Source of the DNA: Corynebacterium simulans
GTDB taxonomy: Bacteria > Actinomycetota > Actinomycetes > Mycobacteriales > Mycobacteriaceae
DNA length: 64,000 nucleotides
Direction: 5' to 3'
Assembly (NCBI RefSeq): GCF_001586215.1
Contig: NZ_CP014634.1
Span: forward strand, 1,550,001 to 1,614,000
Under the pieces are notes generated by a model that worked only from the letters and a program-made list of their open reading frames with translations, searched no databases and was not told the origin of the DNA. The position numbers and the translations under genes are program-made. Of this stretch, positions 43,743 through 52,097 are shown one piece after another (the first letter of the stretch is position 1; the number at the start of each line of letters is the position of its first letter).

Positions 43743-44726
43743 TTAGTCCGCAGTTTCGACTGAAGGCGCAGAGTCCGAAGGGCGCACCAGAACCGGGACG
43801 CGCACATGCGGAAGCAGCTCGGTGGCCGTGGAGCCAATGAATACGCGTTCGAAGGGGCCCATCGGGGAAGAACCTAGGCACATCAAGTCGCCTTTCTTCC
43901 ACTTCAGCGAGTCCACCGCGCCAGACCAGCCATGGCCGGTGCCGATTTCGGTAGTAATCGGTAGCTCTGGGAAGCGCTCTGCCACCACATCGTGTGCGCG
44001 GTCCAGCATGGACAAAGAATGCTCGTGCCAGCCTTTGGCTAGCTTGGAGGCGACGTCGACGTTGCCGCTGACCTGGGCGTCGAGAAGCCCGTCGGCGGAA
44101 AAGGCCACGATACGCAGCGGAACGTTCCATGTATTCGCCAGGCGGGCGGCGCACAGCAAGGCGGGGTCCTCGGAGTCGCTGCGCTCGGTGAAAGCGAAGT
44201 TGATGCGGGTCACGCCATGCTTGGAAAGCTTGATATCGCGCGGGGAAAGGCCCAACGGAATAGGGGAGAAGTGCAGCAGGGCGTCGGCAGTCGAGCCTGC
44301 GAAGAAACGGCCCTTTGGCGCGGATTGGTTAGCGCCAAGCAGGATTGCATCCGCGCCGAATTCTTCTGCCATCTCGGTCAGCAGCTGCGGGCGGGAGGGG
44401 CCGGCCAAAAGAACGGAAGGCTCTTCGTCCAGCTGGGAATCGGAGATACCCGCCGCCTCGAGTGCTTCCAGAACTCGTTCTTTGCACTTGGCCTGTTCCT
44501 TGGTGAACCACTTTTTAAATTTATTGCCGTGCTTGTTCAGCGCGGTGGTGGCCAGCGGAACGGAGATCGTGGAAACGACCCTGATGCGAACGTTGGTGGA
44601 GCGGGCGAGCCACGCTGCAAAATCGATCGCTTCAGTGCCAGTGGAGGAAGGACTCCACGAAATTAGGATTCGCACAGGGTCTTTAGCGAGAGAAGCAAAA
44701 GACTTGTGTTGATGATTTTTATCCAT
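43743..44726 (-). CDS. Universal stress protein with two Usp domains
   Basis: A 327-residue tandem Usp protein. Domain 1 (about 15-165) starts VRILISWSPSSTGTEAIDFA and ends ADAILLGANQSAPKGRFFAG STADAL; domain 2 (170-318) ends DLMCLGSSPMGPFERVFIG STATELL and VPVLV. The G-x2-G-x9-G(S/T) ATP-type loop is present as GSSPMGPFERVFIGS in domain 2. Role in stress adaptation is inferred from the family. Confidence 0.85.
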   Translation of the reverse strand: MDKNHQHKSFASLAKDPVRILISWSPSSTGTEAIDFAAWLARSTNVRIRVVSTISVPLATTALNKHGNKFKKWFTKEQAKCKERVLEALEAAGISDSQLDEEPSVLLAGPSRPQLLTEMAEEFGADAILLGANQSAPKGRFFAGSTADALLHFSPIPLGLSPRDIKLSKHGVTRINFAFTERSDSEDPALLCAARLANTWNVPLRIVAFSADGLLDAQVSGNVDVASKLAKGWHEHSLSMLDRAHDVVAERFPELPITTEIGTGHGWSGAVDSLKWKKGDLMCLGSSPMGPFERVFIGSTATELLPHVRVPVLVRPSDSAPSVETAD

Positions 44727-44881
44727 TCAGCAATACATCCCGTGAACTGTCCGGGGGCGTAATTCTTAGCCCATTATTAGTCACGGGAGGGGCGAAAAAG
44801 AAATCCGGGCCTGCTCCGCATTACCCCTGGTTGCTTTGGTCTACATGCGGTTTCATGCCCAGTTTCTTTGCTAAGTGGGTT

Positions 44882-45355
44882 TTAGTTCATTGTCGGGCGA
44901 TAGACGTCTGCCAATTTGGCAATCAGGGAACTCATCTGACGAGCCGCTTGCAAGTCTTTAGGTTCCATCCACTGCAGGATCTCCGCCAGGGCGGCGGCAC
45001 GCTGACGGGAGACGATGTTCAGCTCAGATTCACCTAGTTGGGTCAGTGCCACGAGGACGCCGCGGCGGTCTTTGTCATCTCGGTGGCGCTCCACAAAGCC
45101 GTGGCGCTCCAATTGGTATAGGGCATTGGACGCGGTGGGCATGCGGATGAGTTCTGCCTGTGCGATGGTGCTCACGCGGGATGGGCCGCGCAGGCGCAGC
45201 TGGTTCATGATAGAGACCTGGGAGGTGGTCAGGGAGGAACCTTCGGTGGTGCGCTGGAAGATGAGCATCAGCTTGTTTAGCGCGGGCTGGATGCTGCGGG
45301 CTACGTCAAGGGCGTCTTCGTAGGCGGAGGGGGACTCAGCAGCTTGTTCACTCAT
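44882..45355 (-). CDS. MarR-family transcriptional regulator
   Basis: A 157-residue winged-helix regulator: helices LTTSQVSIMNQLRLRGPSRV, then PTASNALYQLERHGFVERH and the wing DDKDRRGVLVALT. I use ATG 45355 because TACTAT lies eight bases upstream; the open frame continues to 45385. Target unknown. About 130 bases without a gene separate it from DUF5318. Confidence 0.88.
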   Translation of the reverse strand: MSEQAAESPSAYEDALDVARSIQPALNKLMLIFQRTTEGSSLTTSQVSIMNQLRLRGPSRVSTIAQAELIRMPTASNALYQLERHGFVERHRDDKDRRGVLVALTQLGESELNIVSRQRAAALAEILQWMEPKDLQAARQMSSLIAKLADVYRPTMN

Positions 45356-45538
45356 GGAAAGTAATAGTAGCGCCCGTACACTCACAACGGTAGTTAGGCC
45401 ACGAAAAATTTAGCTTTTGAGTTAAAAAATACTCTCCGCTCATTCGCACGCGGGAACAGGTGGCGTGGTTAAGCTGTTGTCTAATTAGGTGTCTGGTCAA
45501 CTTGAGGCCCGGATCTAGGGAAGGAGGATAGGGCTACT

Positions 45539-45904
45539 GTGGCGGTTTCTTTCAAACACGTGATCTCCCACGAGTGGGAGCGTGCGCAGCACCTGCGCAA
45601 ATATCGAGCGGGCCTTATAGAAAAGGATGCGCTTTGCGACGCCGACTTTCTCCTCCGCGCTGCAGCCAAGCATCATGGCACCGACATGGAGCGCAAATGT
45701 CCTCTCTGCGGGGAGGCGATGCGCCTTACCAAATGGGTTTATGGCGAGGCGCTAGGGCGGCGTGCCGGCAGCGCGCGCAGCGATGAAGAAATCGCAGAAT
45801 TCGTCGCCGAAGGCCTCGAATTTACGGTTCATAAAGTCGAAGTTTGTACGGCGTGCCGGTGGAATCACCTATTGGCGGCGGCGACGGCTTATGATGAAGG
45901 TTAG
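45539..45904 (+). CDS. DUF5318 protein
   Basis: A 121-residue actinobacterial protein of unknown function with zinc-ribbon-like cysteine pairs CPLC (54-57) and CTAC (about 104-107). GTG start; AAGGAGGA about 12 bases upstream. It precedes ponA, as in related corynebacteria and mycobacteria. Confidence 0.82.
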   Translation: MAVSFKHVISHEWERAQHLRKYRAGLIEKDALCDADFLLRAAAKHHGTDMERKCPLCGEAMRLTKWVYGEALGRRAGSARSDEEIAEFVAEGLEFTVHKVEVCTACRWNHLLAAATAYDEG

Positions 45905-45982
45905 TTTTTGGCTCGGCCGTTGTGGCCGGTAAGCTGCACTTATTTAAGAAAATCTGCCCATGATTGACGAGGACACGAAGCA

Positions 45983-48229
45983 GTGACCGAAAAGGAATCC
46001 GCCCAAAAGAGAGCTGGGCGTCATAGTAAAAAATCTACGAACCAGCGCAAACGTCGTCGCTGGCCCTGGATTGTTTTGATCGTCGCCTTGGTGCTCGTGG
46101 CTGTGCCCGCAGCTCTCTTCGGCTACGCCTACTCTCAGTACACGGTCCCGGAACCAAAGGACCTTCAAGCCAGCCAGGTTTCGACCATCGTTGCTGGTGA
46201 CGGAAACACCCAGCTAGCTAAGTTGGTGCCGCCGGAAGGCAACCGCACGCAGGTCAAGCTGGAAGAAGTCCCAGATTACGTAGAAGATTCCGTGCTTTCG
46301 GCCGAGGACCGCGAGTTCTGGACCAACTCGGGCTTTTCCTTTACCGGCTTAGGCCGCGCAGTCTTGGGAAAGCTCACCGGTGACTCCACCGCGGGTGGTG
46401 GCTCCACCATTACCCAGCAGTATGTGAAAAACACTCTGGTGGGTGACGAGTACTCCTATGTCCGTAAGATTCGTGAGCTCATCTACTCCATCAAGATGAC
46501 CAACGAATGGTCTAAGGAAGACATCCTGCAGGCCTACCTGAATACGGTCTACTTCGGACGTAATGCTTATGGCATCCAGGCTGCTTCGAACGCCTACTTC
46601 AACAAGGACGCAAAGGATCTCACCGTGGAAGAGGGCGCCATGTTGGCCGGCCTTATCCAGTCTCCTTCCGTTCTTGATCCGCGCGTTGATGAGGAAAGCT
46701 CCAAGGCACGTTGGAACTATGTTCTCGATGGTTTGGTAGAGATGGGCGATCTCAACGCCACCGAGCGTAAGGGAATGCAGTTCCCGCAGACTCGTGATCC
46801 TTCCGAGTACTCCGCATACACCGAGGCGCCGGGCGCTTTTGGCCACATCAAGAATCAGGTCATCGCCGAACTCGAGCGCGTCGGCATCACTGAGGATCAG
46901 GTGGCAACCGGTGGTCTGAAGATCACCACCACCATCGATATGAACGTGCAGAACGCCTCCACCGATGCGGTGGATGGTCAGCTGGCTTCCCTGCAGGAAG
47001 ACGCACGTGCTGCTGCCGTCACCATTGACCCGGCAACCGGCGGTATCCGCGGCTACTTCGGCGGCAACGAGGCAACTGGTTGGGACTACGCAAATGCGGG
47101 TCTGCAGACCGGCTCCACCTTCAAGATCTTCACTCTTGCGGCAGCACTGCAGCAGGGCATTGGCTTGGATACCTATTACTCCTCGGCTCCTTATCAGCTG
47201 CCTGGTTCCCAGGTGGTTACCAATGTTGATGGTGGCTGCGGCAGCTGCTCCATCGCTGAGGCGTTGAAGAAATCCTACAATACCTCCTTCCTCCGTCTGC
47301 AGGACGATCTGGAAAACCGTACGCAGGACACCGCAGACATGGCGCATGCTCTGGGTATTGCAAAGTCGCTGCCGGGCATCGATAAGACCCTGAGCGAGAA
47401 GGGCGGGACTCCGTTCGAGGGCGTTGTGCTGGGCCAGTACCAGTCCCGTCCGCTGGATATGGCTAGCGCTATGGCCACTTTGACCAACGGTGGCGTTTGG
47501 CACCAGCCTCACTTCGTTCAGAAGGTGGAGACCACCGGCGGCGAGGTTCTCTACGAGTTCGATGACAAGGGTGGCGAGCGCCGTGTTTCCGCGAACGTTG
47601 CCAACAATGTCTTGAAGGCAATGCTCCCGGTCGCAGGTTGGTCCAACGGTGCTCTGGCCGGCGGCCGTGAGTCCGCTTCCAAGACCGGTACCACGCAGCT
47701 GGGCGATACCGGCAACAACAAGGACGCTTGGATGGTTGGCTCCACCTCGCAGCTAGCAACCGCCGTGTGGGTTGGTACCGCTGACAACACCTCTGCCATC
47801 TTCAACTCCTATGGCGGAATCATGTACGGCTCCAACTCCCCGACTCAGATTTGGAAGCAGATTCTGGATACCTCGCTGGCTAACGCTGAGTACAAGTCCT
47901 TCCCGCAGGCTTACCCTGTCCGTTACGGTAACGGTAACTGGGGTTCGGGTTACACCGGCTCCTACGACTCTTCCTATAACTCCGGTACCGCTGGCAGCGA
48001 CAGCAACACCGCTCCGGAACAGGACGCTCAGGCACCTACTCCGGCACCAGAGGAACAGGCCCAGCAGCCGGCGCCTTCGCCGGAACAGCAACAGGGCCAG
48101 CCGGGCCAGGGACCTGGCCAGGGGCAACCGGGTCGACCGGCACAGCCTAATCAGCCGGCGCAGGATGTCCCGTCGATTGAGGACATCATTAGCGGCCAAG
48201 GCGATTTGGCCGATCTGCTTAATCAATAG
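45983..48229 (+). CDS. ponA: Class A penicillin-binding protein (PonA)
   Basis: Bifunctional peptidoglycan synthase. 748 residues: basic cytosolic tail, one membrane helix (about 29-50), transglycosylase domain (catalytic Glu in VLSAEDREFW; GGGSTITQQYVKN) and transpeptidase domain with STFK nucleophile motif (GSTFKIFTL), SYN (KKSYNTSF) and KTG (SASKTGTTQLG). The C-terminal 90 residues are a low-complexity Gly/Pro/Gln tail (AQQPAPSPEQQQGQPGQGPG). GTG start at 45983 with GAGGA upstream. First gene of a set with the GT87 protein. Confidence 0.95.
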   Translation: MTEKESAQKRAGRHSKKSTNQRKRRRWPWIVLIVALVLVAVPAALFGYAYSQYTVPEPKDLQASQVSTIVAGDGNTQLAKLVPPEGNRTQVKLEEVPDYVEDSVLSAEDREFWTNSGFSFTGLGRAVLGKLTGDSTAGGGSTITQQYVKNTLVGDEYSYVRKIRELIYSIKMTNEWSKEDILQAYLNTVYFGRNAYGIQAASNAYFNKDAKDLTVEEGAMLAGLIQSPSVLDPRVDEESSKARWNYVLDGLVEMGDLNATERKGMQFPQTRDPSEYSAYTEAPGAFGHIKNQVIAELERVGITEDQVATGGLKITTTIDMNVQNASTDAVDGQLASLQEDARAAAVTIDPATGGIRGYFGGNEATGWDYANAGLQTGSTFKIFTLAAALQQGIGLDTYYSSAPYQLPGSQVVTNVDGGCGSCSIAEALKKSYNTSFLRLQDDLENRTQDTADMAHALGIAKSLPGIDKTLSEKGGTPFEGVVLGQYQSRPLDMASAMATLTNGGVWHQPHFVQKVETTGGEVLYEFDDKGGERRVSANVANNVLKAMLPVAGWSNGALAGGRESASKTGTTQLGDTGNNKDAWMVGSTSQLATAVWVGTADNTSAIFNSYGGIMYGSNSPTQIWKQILDTSLANAEYKSFPQAYPVRYGNGNWGSGYTGSYDSSYNSGTAGSDSNTAPEQDAQAPTPAPEEQAQQPAPSPEQQQGQPGQGPGQGQPGRPAQPNQPAQDVPSIEDIISGQGDLADLLNQ

Positions 48230-48238
48230 GAGATCAGC

Positions 48239-49729
48239 GTGACTGATAGGGCCCTTCGTAAGGTGAAGTCGGTGGCGCAAGCTCGCCCCGCTTCACCTGT
48301 TGCCCCCGCATCACCCGCCGCCACGGATAAGGCAGCGGCGGAAAATACTGGACTCGTTCCGCTTTCGTCGGAGCCTTTTGCGCACGATGTCGTCGAGTTC
48401 TTCGGAGGGCCGAAGGGTCGTTTCGCATATTCGGGCAAGAAGCAATGGTTTAGCCCCCTGCGCGCCCTCATCGCGGTGGCTTGGATGTTTCTGGTATTCG
48501 GCTTTCTCAGCAAGGCCACTTGCGCGGGCAGCCGCACTTCTGCAGAAGGGCTCATTTCGCTGAACTGGGATGGCAACCGTCAGTACACCTCGTTCTGCTA
48601 CAACGACATCATCCCGCTCTACGGTGGCCGTGGCCTCGACCAGGGCGGCTTCCCTTATGCCTTTTCGTGGCAGGAGGGTGATCTCACCCGCTACATGGAA
48701 TACCCAGTCTTGGCCGGTATGTTTCAGGGAATCATGGGTTGGCTCTCGCGCACTACCTACCCGGTGGGCCACTGGTTTGGCATCGCCGAATCCGGTTGGT
48801 ACTTCGGGCTCACCGCACTGGTGATGTCGTGCATCTGGGTCGTTACCGTCTACATGGTCTTCCGCCTGACCGGAAACCGGGCGTGGGACACCGTACTGAT
48901 GGCGGCCAGCCCACTGGTAGTCATCCATGGATTTACCAACTGGGACATCCCCTCCATCGCTTTCATGGTGGGCGCACTTCTCGCCGTAACCCGTGGCAAG
49001 AATTGGCTCGCCGGAATCCTGATTGGTTGCGGTACTGCGTTCAAGCTGTGGCCGCTATTCATCCTGGGCGCGTTCTTGGTGCTGGCAGTGCGAAACAAGA
49101 AGTGGGCACCGTTAGGCGCAATGCTCGGCGGCACGGTGATTTCCTGGCTCGTGGTCAACGTCCCTGTGGCAGAAAAGTACCCGGAGGCTTGGCACGAGTT
49201 TTTCCGCTTGAACGAGGAACGTGGCGCGGAGTGGACCACCATCTATGCTGTGCTTAACCGCGTGACGGGAATCGAGTTCAGCCCGGAATTCCTCAACGCC
49301 TTCACCCTGCCCGCCTTCCTCATCGCATGCGCGGTCATTGGAGTCTTCGGACTGCGGGTGGCACGTACGCCGCGCGTGGCCGAGCTAATCTACCTAATTT
49401 TGATGGCTTTCTTGTTGGTGAACAAGGTTTGGTCCCCGCAGTATTCGCTGTGGTTGGTGGTTCCGGCTCTGTTGGCCCTGCCGCGTTGGCGTTTGCTGAT
49501 GAGCTGGATGCTTGTCGACGCCCTGGTGTGGCCGGTTCTCATGTGGCACATGCTGGGGGAGGAGAACAAGGGCATCGGGCATGAGCTGCTCGACATCATG
49601 GTCATCGCCCGCGACGGCTTCATCATCGTCATTGGTGTGCTCGTCGTGCGCCAGATGCTGGGCAAGAGCGTTGATAAAGTCCGCGCGGCACACGCAGGCC
49701 GCGATCCGCTAGTAGGGGAGTTTGCCTAA
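48239..49729 (+). CDS. GT87-family (DUF2029) membrane glycosyltransferase
   Basis: A 496-residue polytopic protein corresponding in position to mycobacterial Rv0051, which follows ponA. About ten helices; GT87/DUF2029 features are the large first external loop and the cluster SPLVVIHGFTNWDIPSIAF and NWLAGILIGCGTAFKLWPL, followed by NKVWSPQYSLWLVVP. Family members add polyprenyl-phosphate-linked mannose; the acceptor here is unknown. AGGAG precedes GTG 48239, 9 bp after ponA. Confidence 0.82.
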   Translation: MTDRALRKVKSVAQARPASPVAPASPAATDKAAAENTGLVPLSSEPFAHDVVEFFGGPKGRFAYSGKKQWFSPLRALIAVAWMFLVFGFLSKATCAGSRTSAEGLISLNWDGNRQYTSFCYNDIIPLYGGRGLDQGGFPYAFSWQEGDLTRYMEYPVLAGMFQGIMGWLSRTTYPVGHWFGIAESGWYFGLTALVMSCIWVVTVYMVFRLTGNRAWDTVLMAASPLVVIHGFTNWDIPSIAFMVGALLAVTRGKNWLAGILIGCGTAFKLWPLFILGAFLVLAVRNKKWAPLGAMLGGTVISWLVVNVPVAEKYPEAWHEFFRLNEERGAEWTTIYAVLNRVTGIEFSPEFLNAFTLPAFLIACAVIGVFGLRVARTPRVAELIYLILMAFLLVNKVWSPQYSLWLVVPALLALPRWRLLMSWMLVDALVWPVLMWHMLGEENKGIGHELLDIMVIARDGFIIVIGVLVVRQMLGKSVDKVRAAHAGRDPLVGEFA

Positions 49730-49918
49730 ATGGGAATCACAATCGTGGGAATCGTTTCGATCGTCCTCGGGTTCTTCTGCGTCATGGCTGCTTACTATCT
49801 CTATCAGCGCAGCGAAGATCGCCGTTGGCCCATCTTGCTTGGCCTACTGGCGCTTTTGTTTCTGACGGTGATTCCAGCCGGCAGTGCGATCTTCTTCGCC
49901 ACCACCATGCGGAGCTAG
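49730..49918 (+). CDS. Small two-helix membrane protein
   Basis: A 62-residue protein with two hydrophobic segments (IVGIVSIVLGFFCVMAAYYL and ILLGLLALLFLTVIPAGSAI) around a short charged turn RSEDRR. It begins directly at the GT87 gene stop, so it is translated from the same message. Function unknown. Confidence 0.7.
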   Translation: MGITIVGIVSIVLGFFCVMAAYYLYQRSEDRRWPILLGLLALLFLTVIPAGSAIFFATTMRS

Positions 49919-49976
49919 GTGCGAGCCACGCGCACGGTCGTTCGTGTGCTTGGTTACAGACTGTAAGTCCTCAGCG

Positions 49977-50005
49977 GAAATATCCCGTTGGGGATTTCTT
50001 TTTGG
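49977..50005 (+). terminator. Terminator of the ponA operon
   Basis: ATCCC-GTTG-GGGAT with flanking GAAAT/TTTC, followed by a CTTTTT tract, between the small membrane protein and rpsF. Confidence 0.6.
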
Positions 50006-50055
50006 CCGGTCAATGCGCTATTGTGATGGGGTTGCTTGACGCAACGTACCCTCCT

Positions 50056-50080
50056 GCCATATCCGCAAAGGTGATATGGC
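50056..50080 (+). promoter_or_regulatory. rpsF leader hairpin
   Basis: GCCATATC (50056-50063) and GATATGGC (50073-50080) form a perfect 8-bp stem in the rpsF 5' region; CCG occurs at the stem-loop junction and again right after the stem. In many bacteria rpsF leaders carry a CCG-containing element that binds the S6:S18 complex for feedback control; identity with that element is inference. A TATTGT -10 box lies at 50019-50024. Confidence 0.45.
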
Positions 50081-50118
50081 CGAAAACAATTACTAGACCA
50101 TAGGAGGTGATGAGGTCC

Positions 50119-50409
50119 GTGCGTCACTACGAAGTCATGATTATTCTGGATCCTAACCAGGATGAGCGCACCGTATCCCCGTCCCTAGACAAGTTCCTGG
50201 AAGTTGTCCGTAAGGACGGCGGCAAGGTTGAAAACGTTGATGTATGGGGCAAGCGTCGTCTTGCTTACGCCATCAACAAGAAGGAAGAGGGCATCTACGC
50301 CGTCGTTACCCTTGAGTGCGAGTCCGCATCGGTACTCGAGCTTGACCGCCGCCTGAACCTGAACGACACCATCCTGCGTACCAAGGTTCTGCGCACCGAC
50401 AGCAAATAG
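50119..50409 (+). CDS. rpsF: 30S ribosomal protein S6
   Basis: 96-residue S6. I take GTG 50119 ([13 protein letters not shown] is the standard S6 N-terminus) with AGGAGG at 50102-50107; ATG 50110 is too close to that ribosome site. [19 protein letters not shown] and the C-terminal [16 protein letters not shown] are typical. Confidence 0.95.
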   Translation: MRHYEVMIILDPNQDERTVSPSLDKFLEVVRKDGGKVENVDVWGKRRLAYAINKKEEGIYAVVTLECESASVLELDRRLNLNDTILRTKVLRTDSK

Positions 50410-50464
50410 CGGATACTGGTTTCAGAGTTTTAAGAATCCACGTAACCGATAAGGAGAACAGACC

Positions 50465-51028
50465 ATGGCACAGGGAGAAACCCCAATCACCGTTGTTGGC
50501 AACGTAGTTGCTGACCCGGAGCTTCGCTTCACCCCAGCGGGTGCAGCTGTAGCAAACTTCCGCGTTGCTTCCACCCCTCGTCGCTTCAATTCGCAGACGA
50601 ATCAGTGGGAGGATGGCGAAGCCATGTTCCTGACTTGCAACGTGTGGCGCCAAGCCGCAGAAAACGTTGCAGAGACTTTGACCAAGGGCATGCGTGTCAT
50701 TGTTAATGGCCGCCTCCGCCAGCGTTCTTACCAGAACCGCGAGGGCGAAAACCGCACTGTCTTTGAGGTTGAGGTCGATGAAGTTGGCCCATCCCTGCGC
50801 TACGCTTCCGCTCAGGTCACCCGCAAGTCCGCCAATGGTGGCAATGGTGGTGGCAACTACGGCGGCCAGCAGCAGAACCAGGGTGGCAACAACTTTGGCG
50901 GCGGCAACCAGGGCGGCTTTGGTGGAAACCAGAGCGCTCCGCAGCAGTCAGCTCCTTCTAATGATCCGTGGAATTCTGCACCACAAGCCGGCAGCTTCGG
51001 CGGTGCAGACGCTGAACCCCCGTTCTAA
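50465..51028 (+). CDS. ssb: Single-stranded DNA-binding protein
   Basis: 187 residues: N-terminal OB fold ([40 protein letters not shown]), a long Gly/Asn/Gln linker (about 120-165) and the acidic tip DAEPPF that recruits partner proteins. Located between rpsF and rplI; ribosome site AAGGAG. Confidence 0.96.
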   Translation: MAQGETPITVVGNVVADPELRFTPAGAAVANFRVASTPRRFNSQTNQWEDGEAMFLTCNVWRQAAENVAETLTKGMRVIVNGRLRQRSYQNREGENRTVFEVEVDEVGPSLRYASAQVTRKSANGGNGGGNYGGQQQNQGGNNFGGGNQGGFGGNQSAPQQSAPSNDPWNSAPQAGSFGGADAEPPF

Positions 51029-51076
51029 ACACTGTCAAACGCAATTATTAACTAACTCAATTGAAAGGCAGGGATC

Positions 51077-51529
51077 ATGAAGCTGATCCTCACCGCTGCC
51101 GTTGAGAACCTCGGCGCCCCAGGCGAAATTGTTGAGGTTAAGAACGGCTACGGACGTAACTACCTGCTTCCTCGCGGCCTGGCAATCGTTGCCACCCGCG
51201 GTGCTGAGAAGCAGATCGAGGGCATCAAGCGCGCCCAGGAAGCTCGCGCAATCCGCGACCTGGATCACGCACGCGAGGTCCGCAACCAGCTCGAACAGCT
51301 CTCCGGCGTTCAGGTTGCAATGAAGACTTCTGAGAACGGCAAGCTTTTCGGCTCCGTTTCTGCAGATGACATCGTTTCCGCTATTGAGGCCGCTGGCGGC
51401 CCGAAGCTGGACAAGCGCATCGTCGTTCTGCCAAAGGGCCTGGTCAAGAAGACCGGCAACTACCAGGTCGAGCTCAAGCTGCACGCTGATGTTCTCGGCA
51501 AGGTGAACTTCTCGGTCGTCGCTGCCTAA
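51077..51529 (+). CDS. rplI: 50S ribosomal protein L9
   Basis: 150-residue L9 starting MKLILTAAVENLGAPGEIVE, with the GYGRNYLLPRGLA motif, long connecting helix and C-terminal domain. It follows ssb directly by 48 bp; the rpsR gene usually found between them is absent. Confidence 0.96.
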   Translation: MKLILTAAVENLGAPGEIVEVKNGYGRNYLLPRGLAIVATRGAEKQIEGIKRAQEARAIRDLDHAREVRNQLEQLSGVQVAMKTSENGKLFGSVSADDIVSAIEAAGGPKLDKRIVVLPKGLVKKTGNYQVELKLHADVLGKVNFSVVAA

Positions 51530-51550
51530 AACTGATTTAAGGCGCACGAC

Positions 51551-51645
51551 GGTTTCCATGCCCGAAGCATGGAAACCACAATGACAACAGCAACGCAGTT
51601 GGTCCTTGGGGCCTGCCATGTGAGGTGGCAAACCCCAGGGGCCTT
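51551..51645 (+). terminator. Hairpins downstream of rplI
   Basis: GGTTTCCATGC (51551-51561) pairs perfectly with GCATGGAAACC (51567-51577). A second structure follows (TGCCA/TGGCA nested in CTTGGGG/CCCCAG, about 51605-51638), ending in GGGGCCTTTT. The second is the better terminator candidate. Confidence 0.65.
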
Positions 51646-51675
51646 TTGCGCGTTTTAGGCACGATTTCACCCGCC

Positions 51676-51955
51676 TGTGGACAACTGTGGATAACTTTCC
51701 AAATCTGTGGATAACTTTTGTCAAGTGGAGGCTGTTTTTACCGCTCGTTAACCCGCGGGTAAAAGCGTTAATGCGCAGGTAGATGCGGTTGTCCACTGGT
51801 TTTGTGTACATTTTCACATTGGCAAAAACATCACCTGACCTGCGCTTATAGTAATCGCAGGTCAGTGGCTTGAAGGAGTTATCCACAGGTCCTAACAGCA
51901 GTCTTAGGGCAAAAGTACGCACTCACCTGGGAATTGCACAAGTGCCTGTGGAAAA
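51676..51955. promoter_or_regulatory. DnaA-box cluster upstream of dnaB
   Basis: Exact DnaA boxes: TGTGGATAA at 51686-51694 and 51706-51714, and TTATCCACA at 51879-51887. One-mismatch or weaker boxes: TGTGGACAA 51676-51684, TTGTCCACT 51789-51797, TGTGGAAAA 51947-51955. All lie in the 568-bp gap between rplI and dnaB, which has no credible gene. Confidence 0.8.
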
Positions 51956-52097
51956 CTTTCGTTTTATACCCAAGCGAAGCGTGTATCGGGGCGAAAATTG
52001 TATGTCTATCCGCTGCATTAGACTTAAAGCTCGAAAGAGTAGCCGAGGGGAGATATGCCGCCTAGCGGCCGCAAAAATATCGTGGGATGGATTGTCT

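Noticed and set aside
46349..47512. 387-codon open frame on the minus strand
   Set aside because: Antisense of ponA with no recognisable domain.
47930..48180. Tandem repeats at the 3' end of ponA
   Set aside because: The repetition reflects the Gly/Ser/Pro/Gln low-complexity tail of the protein, not a DNA repeat element.
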